Positions 24,301 through 37,103 of a DNA stretch of 64,000 bases are shown in pieces. The notes under the pieces are model-generated. The model worked only from the letters and a program-made list of their open reading frames with translations, was not told the DNA's origin and searched no databases. Made by a program: the position numbers and the translations under genes. Source of the stretch: Megalobrama amblycephala (taxonomy: Eukaryota > Chordata > Actinopteri > Cypriniformes > Xenocyprididae); assembly GCF_018812025.1 (NCBI RefSeq), contig NC_063057.1:15927963-15991962 (forward strand), written 5' to 3'. The number at the start of each line of letters is the position of its first letter. Position 1 is the stretch's first letter.

Positions 24301-27300
24301 CAAAGAAAGTTTGTCAGCTTTATTTGAATTTCTTTTGTTCGTTCAACTAAATAGTTTTTGTACAAATTCCTCAATATTGGTGCGTGGAACCACTTGACAT
24401 TTATTTTTTAAGTAAATCCAACAATTCATTTTTTTGAGTTTACAGCTAGTATTTATGAAAATGAATGAAAACATGAGAGCTGTAGTACTGACGTTCTTTT
24501 TGATGTTCTGATCTCATCTTTCTGGTCTGTCTGCGGTCAAAGGACACATCATTTTAAACTTTAAACAAGTCTCGCTGTTTTTCTGGTACATTCTGTTACA
24601 TACTATTACACTTAGTTACAGCATGTTACAGCTGTGAAAAAATATTGCCTCTGTACTCTAAACAAGACTTCAATAAAAAGTAACTTGATTAGTTATTTTA
24701 AGTGAAAGGTTAGTTGATTCAGGCCATTTTACGATCAAAATTGTTTAACATCTCTTAATTTTTAATATATGCTCCTGCTTAAATATTACTTGTTTTCATT
24801 TACAAAGAGGTCAGACAAAATATCTTTTTATATATATATATATATATATTCATAAATAACTATGATAGCGTTACAGGCCCTAGGTACAGTTGGGTGTCTG
24901 TAGGAGAGAGAGAGCAAGAGATGATTAGGACTCAAGACGTCCTCTGTCGTTAATAAAAAGTTTCAGCGTCATTAAGACAAGCTCTGTAACTGTATTTGTA
25001 AATACATTGAAATAACTGTAACCATACAAATATCAGCTATGAATAACTAAAACAAAGCCTAACAACATACACACATGACTCTAACTCTTTCACAAACCAG
25101 ACTGACCCCAGGTATGGATATCTCAAATACCCAACTCGCAATAGTTAGATATCTTGACTTTATCCGCATGTTTAGGGGCGCTACCGTTCTTGTCCTCATA
25201 AATTTTATGCTTCTTTCCCATTTTATTCACTTTTTTTTTAAATACAGTGTTTTAACATGTACATTCTTTTTGTCTGTAATTGTAATTTTAAACGTATTTG
25301 TTTTCCATTACCGTTTTACCCATTACTGTTTCACCCATTCCATCTTGCCCGAAAATCAGTGTTTTCTACACATTTAGGTGTAATGCGATGTTGAAATTGC
25401 ACTCTCGCTGTTCTCTGCATCTCTTTTTTCGTACCATTTAATTGATTTAATAAAAAGGTGGTGTAACCACACTCTTACTCATTTTATGTAGTCTACTGTA
25501 TTATATTTTACCGTATAGAATGCGGAGCAAAGATCTTTGAAACATTGTAGCCTGTAAAACATTTTAATGACTTTAAACGCCATATATAGACGTTTTACCC
25601 TCCAGGGGTTAGACACAGAGGGTGTTCACATTCTCTCTAGTTAAAACCTACAGGCCCTACCTACTGAATAAGCTTTAGGAAACAGTCTGCAAATCTAGAA
25701 TGGTTACTCCACAAGTTCCTGAAACTTCTGTTGAAAGTTATATTAAAACGGAAAAAAATCTTCCTTACGCTCGGCAGAAAAAACACAGGATTCGTTTGAC
25801 CAAGTTTTGTCATGAAGATGAAAATTTTGTGAAACAGGAATATCTGTTGGAACAAGACGATTCATGACCAACACCTCATTAAGTTGATGAAACCCCGTGA
25901 GGGATATGAAATGGACTTTTGGTCTAAAAGCAGCAACGTTTCGGACGATGAGTGGGACAGAGACTGCGCACTCCAGAGGACGACCCCTTCGAATGCTGCA
26001 AACAGTCTATATTTTCAGTGGAGCGACGTACCTGCGTTACATACCATCTTTTAACAATAGACAAGTTGTTTAATTTGCGCTGAATTCATTTCAAGCGCTG
26101 CTAAATGTTTAATCAGTCATGGTGATGATATGTATTAAAATGGTAACGTGATATAGCAAAACCTGAACTGTGCAATGATATTGTAATGTATCATGTCCTT
26201 GCTTCTGTTTTGTGTTACATGCTATATGTGTAATTGTTTTTGTTTAATACTGATTGGATCCAATTTCCCTCGCCTCTAAGAATCTCTATGTTACAGACAT
26301 TATGGTTTATACTAATTCTAGAATTTGTTTAAAGTAAATTTTTGAACAACATTAAAATAAGAGCCCTTATTGAATATACAGTATGTGCATTACGTTTACA
26401 TTTTTACTTGAGATCATTTAATACGATGGTGTCAATAAAAGTCTTTAATACACTGTAAAAAATGACCGTGATTTTAACAGTAAAAGACTATAAAAATGCT
26501 GCGGTGAAAAACTGTCAATTGGTCCGTACTATATACAGTGAATAACTGTAATAGATCTAACAGTACATTTAATGTAATTTTACGGTAAAATACCGTTAAA
26601 TTCACAGTTTTTGGATGTGAAAAATAACAATTCATTGTAAAATTTACAGTGAAAAACCGTAAATTGACATTCCCACAATTCCCTGCGTGACACTTCACAT
26701 TTGATATATTTTCGTTGAAATAACTCTGTTTCTTCTTAGTTTTTCTCATTTTTTTTCTAATCAGTTATGTACATTAGGGTTTTACGTTACATCTAATGTT
26801 GTTAAATTAATGTTTATTGCATTTAAAATTTCATGCATGTTACCATGATGGTGTTTAGTGTGTGTGTGAATGACACTGTGTGCGCCTTCTATATGTTAGT
26901 GTTGTCCTTCACAGCTTGTGGAAAAGCTGCTTGTGATGAACTTTGATTCATCATGTGACTCTTATCACCACTGTGTTTGGTGATTGTCAGTGTATTATAA
27001 AGGTACAAAACAGATATTAGTACTTCATTAGGTTGGTAAATTAACATTATATCAGTTAATGAAATACGTTATTTTACCGTAAATTTAACAGATTTTTTAA
27101 CGTATTTTTTATGGTAAAATGAAATGTCTGCACAAAAAGAATCTGCATGTTATGAATCTTATTGTGAACCATTCATAAGTGCTTGTTTTTTATTTTGTTT
27201 GTTTTTGACCTTGTGACTTTTTAATCAAAATATCTGGATTGAGTGAAATGAGTGAGTAAACTTCTCTCTGGTGATATATGCAGGACTTTTACATATTGCT

Positions 27301-28017
27301 ATTTCTGTTGCACATTGTGTCGTTAATTATATATCATTATTTATGACTTCCTGACGATAACCCCTGTACAACCCGCACACATGGGGCAAGGGCGGCCCCA
27401 ATTGGCTGTCCAGATAAAAACCGTGCTGAGCTTCACGTATAGCAAGCATCCTGGGTTTCCTAACCGATCTGTGTGAGGGAGCTGGTGCCACAACCTATCG
27501 ACAACTGTACCATAGCAGACTGCTGTTCTACTGCAACATCTCTTTGATTAAGGAGCATTGTCTGGTTGTTACATGGACCGCCAAAAATCAACTTTCCTGA
27601 TTGTCTGAGCCTGAGACTTCTTTGACTCACATTTTGGGGGGATCAGACCCAAAAACCCAAACTTCAAACCATTAATAAACTGTGTAAACTGTTGGACAAT
27701 CGTGTTTTAAGGACTCGCCCACGGGATATTGAAGAAAGTTTATATCAAAGACAAAGTTTATACCGTGCACCAAGTTGAGTTCTGAAAATCCATCTTCATT
27801 GCAGAGGATTTCTGAAATGTCTACACAAAATCTGAGGGAGAATGACCCGCCTTTGAGTTCTGATGAGGCCGTGCACCGACACCCCGCGTGCCAGTGTGCC
27901 ATGGGCAATGAGTGCCCTCTAAAAGGGATCTTGGACTGTATGTTTAAAGATTATTTCAGAGGACCGATGGTTGACCTGATGCACAGGATCATCGAAGACG
28001 TGTGCAATCAGGCTAAC

Positions 28018-28048
<31 letters not shown>

Positions 28049-31000
28049 GTACGGAGGAAACCAAACGTGTAACAAATCTCAAAAAAGAGATGGATGTCGT
28101 AAGAGACCTATCAAGTTCATGGAATTCTGATGTGACAAGCATGTGTGTTTACACCAAAGAACCAATCTGTGTAATAATAAGAAAAGTTCTGGATGTGATG
28201 TCTGAATGTACCGAAGAGTTAGGAGTTACTGACATCGTATGTATGTGTACAATTGTAACAGATGTTTGTGTCTCACTGCGTTCAAACAATGCTGATGATA
28301 CCACCATCGGCGAAATTGTCAAAATGCTGGTCAATCATGTCCTAGACCGAAACATGATAGCATGCAGAGATTTTCTTTTATGGTTAGACCACCTGTAATT
28401 TCATGATGACTGTTTTACTTATGTATGCATTTCTTCAATGTATGTTCAACAACTTTGAAATAAAAGTTTGAATCACTTGTTGTTATTTACGACCATGTCT
28501 GAGCTCATTAAAAATGGTAATACAAAGTCTCTAACCCCTGGAGGGTAAAACGTCTATATATGGCGTTTAAAGTCATTAAAATGTTTTACAGGCTACAATG
28601 TTTCAAAGATCTTTGCTCCGCATTCTATACGGTAAAATATAATACAGTAGACTACATAAAATGAGTAAGAGTGTGGTTACACCACCTTTTTATTAAATCA
28701 ATTAAATGGTACGAAAAAAGAGATGCAGAGAACAGCGAGAGTGCAATTTCAACATCGCATTACACCTAAATGTGTAGAAAACACTGATTTTCGGGCAAGA
28801 TGGAATGGGTGAAACAGTAATGGGTAAAACGGTAATGGAAAACAAATACGTTTAAAATTACAATTACAGACAAAAAGAATGTACATGTTAAAACACTGTA
28901 TTTCAAAAAAAAAGTGAATAAAATGGGAAAGAAGCATAAAATTTATGAGGACAAGAACGGTAGCGCCCCTAAACATGCGGATAAAGTCAAGATATCTAAC
29001 TATTGCGAGTTGGGTATTTGAGATATCCATACCTGGGGTCAGTCTGGTTTGTGAAAGAGTTAGAGTCATGTGTGTATGTTGTTAGGCTTTGTTTTAGTTA
29101 TTCATAGCTGATATTTGTATGGTTACAGTTATTTCAATGTATTTACAAATACAGTTACAGAGCTTGTCTTAATGACGCTGAAACTTTTTATTAACGACAG
29201 AGGACGTCTTGAGTCCTAATCATCTCTTGCTCTCTCTCTCCTACAGACACCCAACTGTACCTAGGGCCTGTAACGCTATCATAGTTATTTATGAATATAT
29301 ATATATATATATATAAAAAGATATTTTGTCTGACCTCTTTGTAAATGAAAACAAGTAATATTTAAGCAGGAGCATATATTAAAAATTAAGAGATGTTAAA
29401 CAATTTTGATCGTAAAATGGCCTGAATCAACTAACCTTTCACTTAAAATAACTAATCAAGTTACTTTTTATTGAAGTCTTGTTTAGAGTACAGAGGCAAT
29501 ATTTTTTCACAGCTGTAACATGCTGTAACTAAGTGTAATAGTATGTAACAGAATGTACCAGAAAAACAGCGAGACTTGTTTAAAGTTTAAAATGATGTGT
29601 CCTTTGACCGCAGACAGACCAGAAAGATGAGATCAGAACATCAAAAAGAACGTCAGTACTACAGCTCTCATGTTTTCATTCATTTTCATAAATACTAGCT
29701 GTAAACTCAAAAAAAATGAATTGATGGATTTACTTAAAAAATAAATGTCAAGTGGTTCCACGCACCAATATTGAGGAATTTGTACAAAAACTATTTAGTT
29801 GAACGAACAAAAGAAATTCAAATAAAGCTGACAAACTTTCTTTGAGTAAATACAAATCATTTGAATGTCACTTTACATAATATTTATATATGCAGTTTAC
29901 TTAATAATGTTATGTTGATTACGTAAGGTGAACACATTTTTTTTTGAATAATCATTTAAATAAAAAGGATACAACATATCAGAATGCAGCCCCTCATCCC
30001 AAAACGCACTCAAAAATAACTCATTGAACAAACTCAATTGAATTGAGAGCAGGAATTTCATCCTATAAGCATGTGTATATGAGCGCGCACAGCCTAAACA
30101 CAGGCGACACTCTTCTGCATGATGGTAACCACAAAAACTCAAAAACATTACAGAAACTACTCTAAATGTCCAACATAACTGAACATTAAACACTAACATA
30201 AACTAACAACATCTTTCCCTTTACTGAAAAACACATAAAATAACACTTTAATCCCTAAATTTACTCTCCTAATGCAGTCCCTTGCAAAGCATGCTGGGAA
30301 CTACGAATCCACTGCACAGTTAATTATGTCAACAATAATGTGTGCGTTTCACACAGCAATGTTAAGTTGACTGAACAAACACTTACTAAGTAAAGCTGAC
30401 AATACTCAATTTTAGTAGAAACAACGCAGTTAAATTACGTTCATGTAGTTACATGAGTTTTTTAAGTAATGTGAACAAGGGTGGTTTGAGTGAAACAGTG
30501 AAAGTTCATTTTTGACCAAACTCAGAGAACAGTTTTAGATGAAGACTGCATTTGAACAAAATTAACAAATGATAAATTAACCAAAATTGGAAGCAGGGTG
30601 ATAGACTGAGAGTGGGAAAAAATGGCATTTACAATCTTTTGCAATAGATCAGAAGAGAGCTTTTCTGTATTATGTTTACATTATAGCTAATTGTATCTTA
30701 TATGTCGTACACACATGGTAAATTATATAATACCTGTATAATGATTGTTTGAATTTCTTCTTTACAAGGGTATGCAATGCTATAGTTCTCAAATGAGCTT
30801 GCATTTCAACAGCGTGGCATAGACTCTAACAAAAATCTATACTATAATATTTGCACGTATTCTTTAATGTTAGGCTGGGGTGTTGAAAGAAATGATTCGT
30901 TAAACACTTTAAACAGAATTGGTTTTGTCAAAGGTTCAGTCATACATCTAAAAGATGCTTAAATGAATGGCCTGTGTTCATCACACATGTGACGAATTGC

Positions 31001-32804
31001 AAAAACTTACACTGACAGCAGCCCGAGAGGAGTATTCGGCTAAAAACATATACAGACCGATGAATAAAATGCTATCAGCGATCTTGTTAGTCTTTATAAT
31101 GTGACTAAGACCAGTGAAGGGGGTAAAAATGCCTATCACAATAAATCAAGAGTGGACTTCTGCATGCAGTATGACACTTTTCTTACATGATGTCGCTGCT
31201 TTCTTAGTTACTAGGCCTCTTGAATTTAGATGTGCTAATTTATTGTGTTCACTCAATTTGTACAAAATTGTACAAAGATGTTGTTTGAGATGTATCTATA
31301 ACTTTTACTACAGTGTGTAACTTTGTTTACCCATCTCAAACTGGATGAAATCATAGCTTTCAGTGCAATGGTTAGATATGTCTCAGTCGTAATCGTTTCA
31401 AGCGCAAACAGCCAGATTTACTTTTCGTGTCAATGCTTCACGCAAACCCCCATAGAAGAGATGGATAATTGCACTACAAGATCTATCAATTTATTTTCTT
31501 TGTAACCGAGCCCTTTGAATTTCTGAAAATATCATTTCTGTATAAAATATTCTCATTGATTTGTGTCTTTGCATTGTGTCTTTGGCTTTTATCTGTAGGG
31601 GCATAGGCAATGTCAGTAAGCTATATTCAATAGTAAGCTATATTCAGTAAACTATATTCAATATTCAAATTGTTATAAACAGTTTAGACACCCTTGTACA
31701 CTGGTACAACTATTTAATGTCATGTTGGTTGCTAAAATCTAGATTCTGATCTAAAGCATTACTAAAACCTTTTCAGAAAATGGTGTGCAGATATTGTATA
31801 ATACATGTTGAAAAATACGTGCTGAATACAAGTGAAAATGCCATATTCTTTTTTTGTTTAATATGAAGCTTCATCCGAATGCTTGTATCGCATGATTATC
31901 ATGTCTGAAACTTTAAAAAATAAGTCCTGTTCCAACACCACTGGGGAAAATCATTTTTGCCTCTATATTTCAATTGTTTAATTGTTAATTATGAATTATT
32001 ATTTATTAATTTTTAGCAACATATTTGATATTATTTATATTTAGAATAATTTTATATTAAAATAGAGACAAGTTACTTTTATAGAACTAACCTGAGGCAT
32101 CACAGGGTCTGAATGAAATCATTGTTTCTCTCTGAAAATGCTGGGTGATTTTCATATTGAATTATTGAAAATGTTACACAATGTGAGAGATGGTTTGCGA
32201 GACCCATATATTTTTACTCATACCCTGATAATAAAATGTCAAATGTTTGATTTATTAAGACTTTTAAAAATGTAATTTAAAAAACTAAAATGATTTAATT
32301 TGAACAGTTGTTTAATTTTAAAAGATGTAATTTAAACTTCTATATTTATGCTTTGAAAATAAAAGTTAGCTTGAACAAAATATTGTTTCATCCACCCCCC
32401 ACTAACCATTGCTCTCCCCCTCTGTCACTGACACTATCATGCTTTGTTGCAAGTCACTTGGAGAGACAATGAGAAAACCATTTAGTGTTAAGTACATCAA
32501 GAAGGAACACTTTTCCCTGCTCACTGAAAGCTGTAAGATTTTTATTTTCATTTATTTGAATTTTCATTTAATTTTATTTTATTATAAAACTATAATAATT
32601 GGTGTCACTAAATTTAGTCAAGTCGCCTTTATTTACTGTATATAGTGCTTTTTACAATGCAGATTGTGTCGAAGAAGCTTTACAGTGATAACTGTTTGTT
32701 ATTATTACATCGTTATACTTTTATTTATTACCATCTTCATTCAAAGAAGAGAAAGTTTTTCACTTTTGAAAAGAGTGTGTGTGTGTGTGTGTGTGTGAGA
32801 GAGC

Positions 32805-32856
<52 letters not shown>

Positions 32857-33477
32857 GATTATAAGTATTAAAACTTCATGATGTTTAAAGGAATTACATT
32901 TCCTGATCCCTGGAAATGTAAGATATTATTATTTTCATCCAGCTAAAACTATATTATTATTTAGTAAGATGTGTAAGATATTTTTTATATTTTCATCTAG
33001 CTAAAACTATATTATTTAGTAAGATGTTTGATTATTATATTATTATTCAGTGTAATGTGTGTAAATCTCATCCCTAATGTTCATCCCTAATAGGGTATGT
33101 CCAACACATAGAGACTTTATATCTGGAATCATTTTAAATCAAATCACTCAATATTCCTAGCTCATTTTTAAACATACAGAGATTTATTTTAAGCAGCACC
33201 CTTATAGGAAGATTTATTAAAACTTTAAAGATTTTTAAGAACATATTTAAACATTTTGAACATTTTCTCTGGAAAAGGTAACAGACTAAGTGTCCCATAG
33301 AATGCAGCATGGCCCATTGTTGTCACTGCCTGGCTAGGTGTGAGCTGCTCACTTGGAAAGACCGAGAGAGAGTGGGAGAGGGATTGGATTGTTCCAATGT
33401 TGTTCATTATTCAGTTTAATATATTATATATAAATATATTTTCATTTATTTTAAATAGATCTGTATTACGTGTGTGA

Positions 33478-33521
<44 letters not shown>

Positions 33522-36500
33522 TATTGCATTGACCCTATTGGTAAAATATTATTTTTTCTCATTGAGACGAAGAGGATGTCCACATACAAAAGCCCCTGTG
33601 ACGGAATGCAACAGCCCCGAAATATCTCTTCAAACAACCGGGTCAAACGATCATTCACTCCCGGAGCTCACGGGTCAACATCCAGATGGACAAACACAAA
33701 CAACATTACATTCATCCTAATATCCGAAGGTCACAGGTCAACAGCCAGATGGACAAACACAAACAACATTACATTCATCCTAATATCCGGAGGTCATAGG
33801 TCAATGACATCGGGGTCAAAGGTTGTGTTGACACAGTCCGGAAACGGAAGGACAAAAGGTCACACCTGTCAAGTCATCAATCAAATGGGGCCATAAATCA
33901 CTTTTTGAAACATGCCCCAGGGTAATAACTACTCATGACATACAAGTTTCAATAGAAATGACATATAATTTTAGTTTAGCATTTTTCAGACAATAGAAAA
34001 GGGGTTCCCAACTCTGGCCCTCGATGTCCAATTTCCTGCAGTTTCCTCCATCTCTAATCAAACACACCTGAACAAGCCAATCAAGGTCTTGACTGGAAAG
34101 CCACAGTTGAGTTTGATCAAGTTTGCATCTAAACTCGGTGGACCTTGAGAGCCAGAGCTGAAAACCCCTGCAATAGAAGTAATTATGACATTATGTATAC
34201 TTTAAGGGAGAGTTCATGCAAAAATTCTGTCATCATTTACTCACCCTCAAGTTGTTCCAAACCTGTATGAATTTCTTTCTTCTTCAGTTTTATGGGCTGC
34301 ACTGACTTCTCCATATATGGAAGTCAATTGGGCCCATTAACTGTTTGGTTATCCATATTCTTCAAAATATCTTCTTTTGTGTTCAGCAGAAGAAAGAAAT
34401 TCATACAGGTTTGGAACAACTTGAGGGTGAGTAAACTATGACAGAATTGTATTTTTGGTTGAACTATCAACCATATTTTTAATGAGGAATTAAACTGTTT
34501 TCTGTGAATAAGAGAGATTTCCCACTCATTAGCTGCTATAGGTTACTAGAAGTTCAATAAATGGTAAAACATATTTGTGCAACAAACCAGTGTGTATATG
34601 ATTACAATAATAAATTAAAATAATATAATAATACCAGTTTGCAATATCAAGCAGCATAACAGACTGTTTTTGTAAAATAAAATTAACTGAAAGCGTATGA
34701 CACCAGAAGCCTCGCACATTCAAAGTTAAAAATGGTAATTTCTGATCTTAGATTAAATAAGATGGATAAAAGACAATAAGCAAAAGGGATTGCCAAATAA
34801 CAGATCAAGAAAGTGTAAATATACATCAGACTTGATGACACCTATGATGACAACATACATAAAATGTGCTGTATTCCGAAATTGCCTCTACTACTGATAC
34901 AGTAATTCACAATCTTTTTATTTTTTTATTGTAGTAGTTTTTTCCCCCCTATAATCTGTATGTTTTTCACATTTAAACTCAGGGACTTGTTTGATTCAGC
35001 AATATGTGTGTCTGTTCAGTTGTAGGAAGGAAATGAGGTTCTGTCTAAATTGTGACCACAGAGCACCCGCCCATGAGCTACAGATAACTACTCGTCTTAT
35101 TTCCACAAGTTATTTCCTCTCTCTTTATCATCAACCGTAACCATGGTAGTAAGCCAAATGACAACTCTGAAACCGCAAAAAATACAAGAAATTCAAACAA
35201 AACAAATTAGACAAATCTGAGCTAATATAATCTATCTTACATGTATGTAATGTAATGTAAGCCACTTTGGATAAAAATGTCTAGCAGGTGCATATAGTAA
35301 ATATCAACGTGAGAAGTCAAAAATGTTTTTTTTTTTTTTTTTTTTTTTTTTTTTGTCATGACTAACTATATCCAGAAAGCCATATAATAAACATTTTTAG
35401 AATATCATTCTGATTGTTTTTTGTAATCTATTTAGATGTATCAGCTAAAGTTGATGTTGATGATCAGAAGATCACAGAGAAACTGACGCTGAGGAACTGC
35501 TTGAGTGTCACAGATAATTCACCAAATCCTTCATATACACAGTAAGAACTGCACAGCCTATAAGAGATTCTTCATTTAAAAATGCCATAATTTCAGTCAC
35601 ATTGTACCATTAAATAAATGCAGGTGTGTGCAGTGTATCTCATCTGGGTGTCAGTGGTCCTCTTCCTCACAGCGTTGTGATTGGATATATGGACCTGGAC
35701 CGCAGTTACTCATAGAGGTGAGACAATGTTTAACCTACAAGTCAATGCAGTATTTGCTTATTGATATAATATATAATCTCTTCATAAAGAGTCAAGATGA
35801 GTAATTTATGGCAGGACTTTTTGCACTAAGTAAAAATAGCAGTATTTTCTTTGCATTGAATGTAAATAGTAGTTAGATGATAATTATACTTATTTTATTT
35901 ATTATACTATTTGCACCTCAGTGTATTGTAGTATACTATGAAACAGTACCCAGGTGAAAAAAAAAATGCATCACTATAATGTACATAAAGTGTCCTATTT
36001 TCGTGCACTAATTTTGTACTTAATATACTAAAAATTCTTCTTTAGTACTTTTTAAGATAATCTTAAGAACATCTAAGTAAACTCAACTGTGCTGTTTGGA
36101 GACACCATGAAATATGAACTAAAATGTGCTTTTAATATACTATCTCTGTATTTAAAAACATTTATTTAGATACCACTTGTAGTACACTATGGGTTCAAAT
36201 GAACTATAAGTGATATCTAAATACATTTTTTAAATACAGGAATATATATTAAAAGCACATTTTAGTTCATATTTCATGGTGTCTCCAAACAGCACAGTTG
36301 AGTTTACTTAGATGTTCTTTAGATGATCTTAAGAAGTACTAAAGAAGAATTTTTAGTATATTAAGTACAAAATTAGTGCACGAAAATAGAGCACTTTAAG
36401 TACATTACAGAAATGTACTTTTTTCACCTGGGTATGCAATAAAAACACTTTTTGAATATTTTCTTGATTTTTATTTAAAATAAATGCCTCTGAGCTGACA

Positions 36501-37066
36501 TGTGATGAGAAACGAGAAAAGAATAAGTTCAGAAAAAGGCACCACTTCTGTCATCAGCTGAATTTCTTTTGTAATTTTGTCTGGTGGCCAGAAAATGGCC
36601 TCTGCCAACAAGGTGGACTATTTGTACTTAATTTATTGTCATTGCATTGACTGAAGCAAAGTCAGGAAGTAAACTAAGAGTTCTCTCTCTTTTTCTACTC
36701 TTTAGGATGAATGTAAAGATCTACTCTCTGAGATTGACTACAAAGTAAGTGCCATACTGAGGATTTTGTTTTTATAATGTCCTTTAATATACTTAATAAA
36801 TAATGTTGAATCTCATAACAAAATGTTAAATCACTTACATACTGTGCTAAATCATATAGAGTGTTTTTTTTTTTTACGTCTTTGTCTGTATGATGATTCA
36901 ATAAGCCCTCCATTTGTGTCCTGTAGGAGCCAGAGATTCTCTCTCTGGAGCCCAACAAAGTTTCTTTCCATGGCAGAAACAACATTATACTAAGAGGAAA
37001 GAACCTGGAATCTGTCACTAAAATCCGTATTCAAGGGGATCTGGACTGTATTCCTAAAGAGTGAGG

Positions 37067-37103
<37 letters not shown>

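Larger units (their letters stand above)
20225..25613 (+). repeat. Left inverted arm of the 13.7-kb element
   Basis: The 5389-bp arm is close to identical with the reverse complement of 28529-33933. It contains a 63-bp tandem repeat near the tip (20354 to about 20500), (TC)n tracts at 20641-20680 and 21308-21345, an (AC)n tract at 21355-21385, and an embedded interspersed repeat at about 23690-24450. Compared with the right arm it lacks about 20 bp near 24233 and has a longer TC tract. All frames are short; none looks like a known protein. The inner end has a TATA-like 'catatataga' (25581-25590) pointing into the core. Confidence 0.9.
25614..28528. other. Single-copy core of the 13.7-kb element
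   Basis: This 2915-bp stretch lies between the two arms and occurs only once. In order it holds two small, frame-offset ORFs (25700-26054), an AATAAA at 26434-26439, a MITE-like block (26450-27120), a compact promoter (27390-27419), an ORF of 193 codons (27817-28398) and a second AATAAA at 28458-28463. It is organised as two rightward transcription units, each ending in a poly(A) signal. Confidence 0.7.
20225..33933. mobile_element. 13.7-kb element with 5.4-kb inverted terminal arms (Polinton-like termini)
   Basis: Both ends read AGTAGTTATTACCCTGGGGCATG toward the inside (given here up to the first mismatch-free bases). The arms span 20225-25613 and 28529-33933 and are inverted, near-identical copies around a 2.9-kb core. 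A 6-bp target duplication (CATGAC) and an empty site in gene 4 prove insertion as a unit. Maverick/Polinton elements make 6-bp duplications and start with AG, which fits. However, their usual inverted repeats are far shorter, and none of their hallmark genes (protein-primed DNA polymerase B, retroviral-type integrase, adenain-like protease, FtsK-like ATPase, capsid) is visible. It is best called a non-autonomous or unclassified element that could be mobilised in trans. The core carries at least one plausible gene. Confidence 0.85.

Noticed and set aside
25075..25377. Hydrophobic frame of about 100 codons present in both arms (28749-29069 on the right)
   Set aside because: A one-base indel changes the frame between the arms half way along, so it is not kept as a protein.
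25700..26054. An LxCxE-type retinoblastoma-binding motif in the small core ORFs
   Set aside because: The only cysteine near acidic residues (FCHEDE) lacks Leu at the required position.
20225..33933. Possibility that the large inverted repeat is an assembly artefact
   Set aside because: The exact 6-bp target duplication, the empty site in gene 4, and real differences between the arms argue for a genuine insertion. Long reads would settle it.
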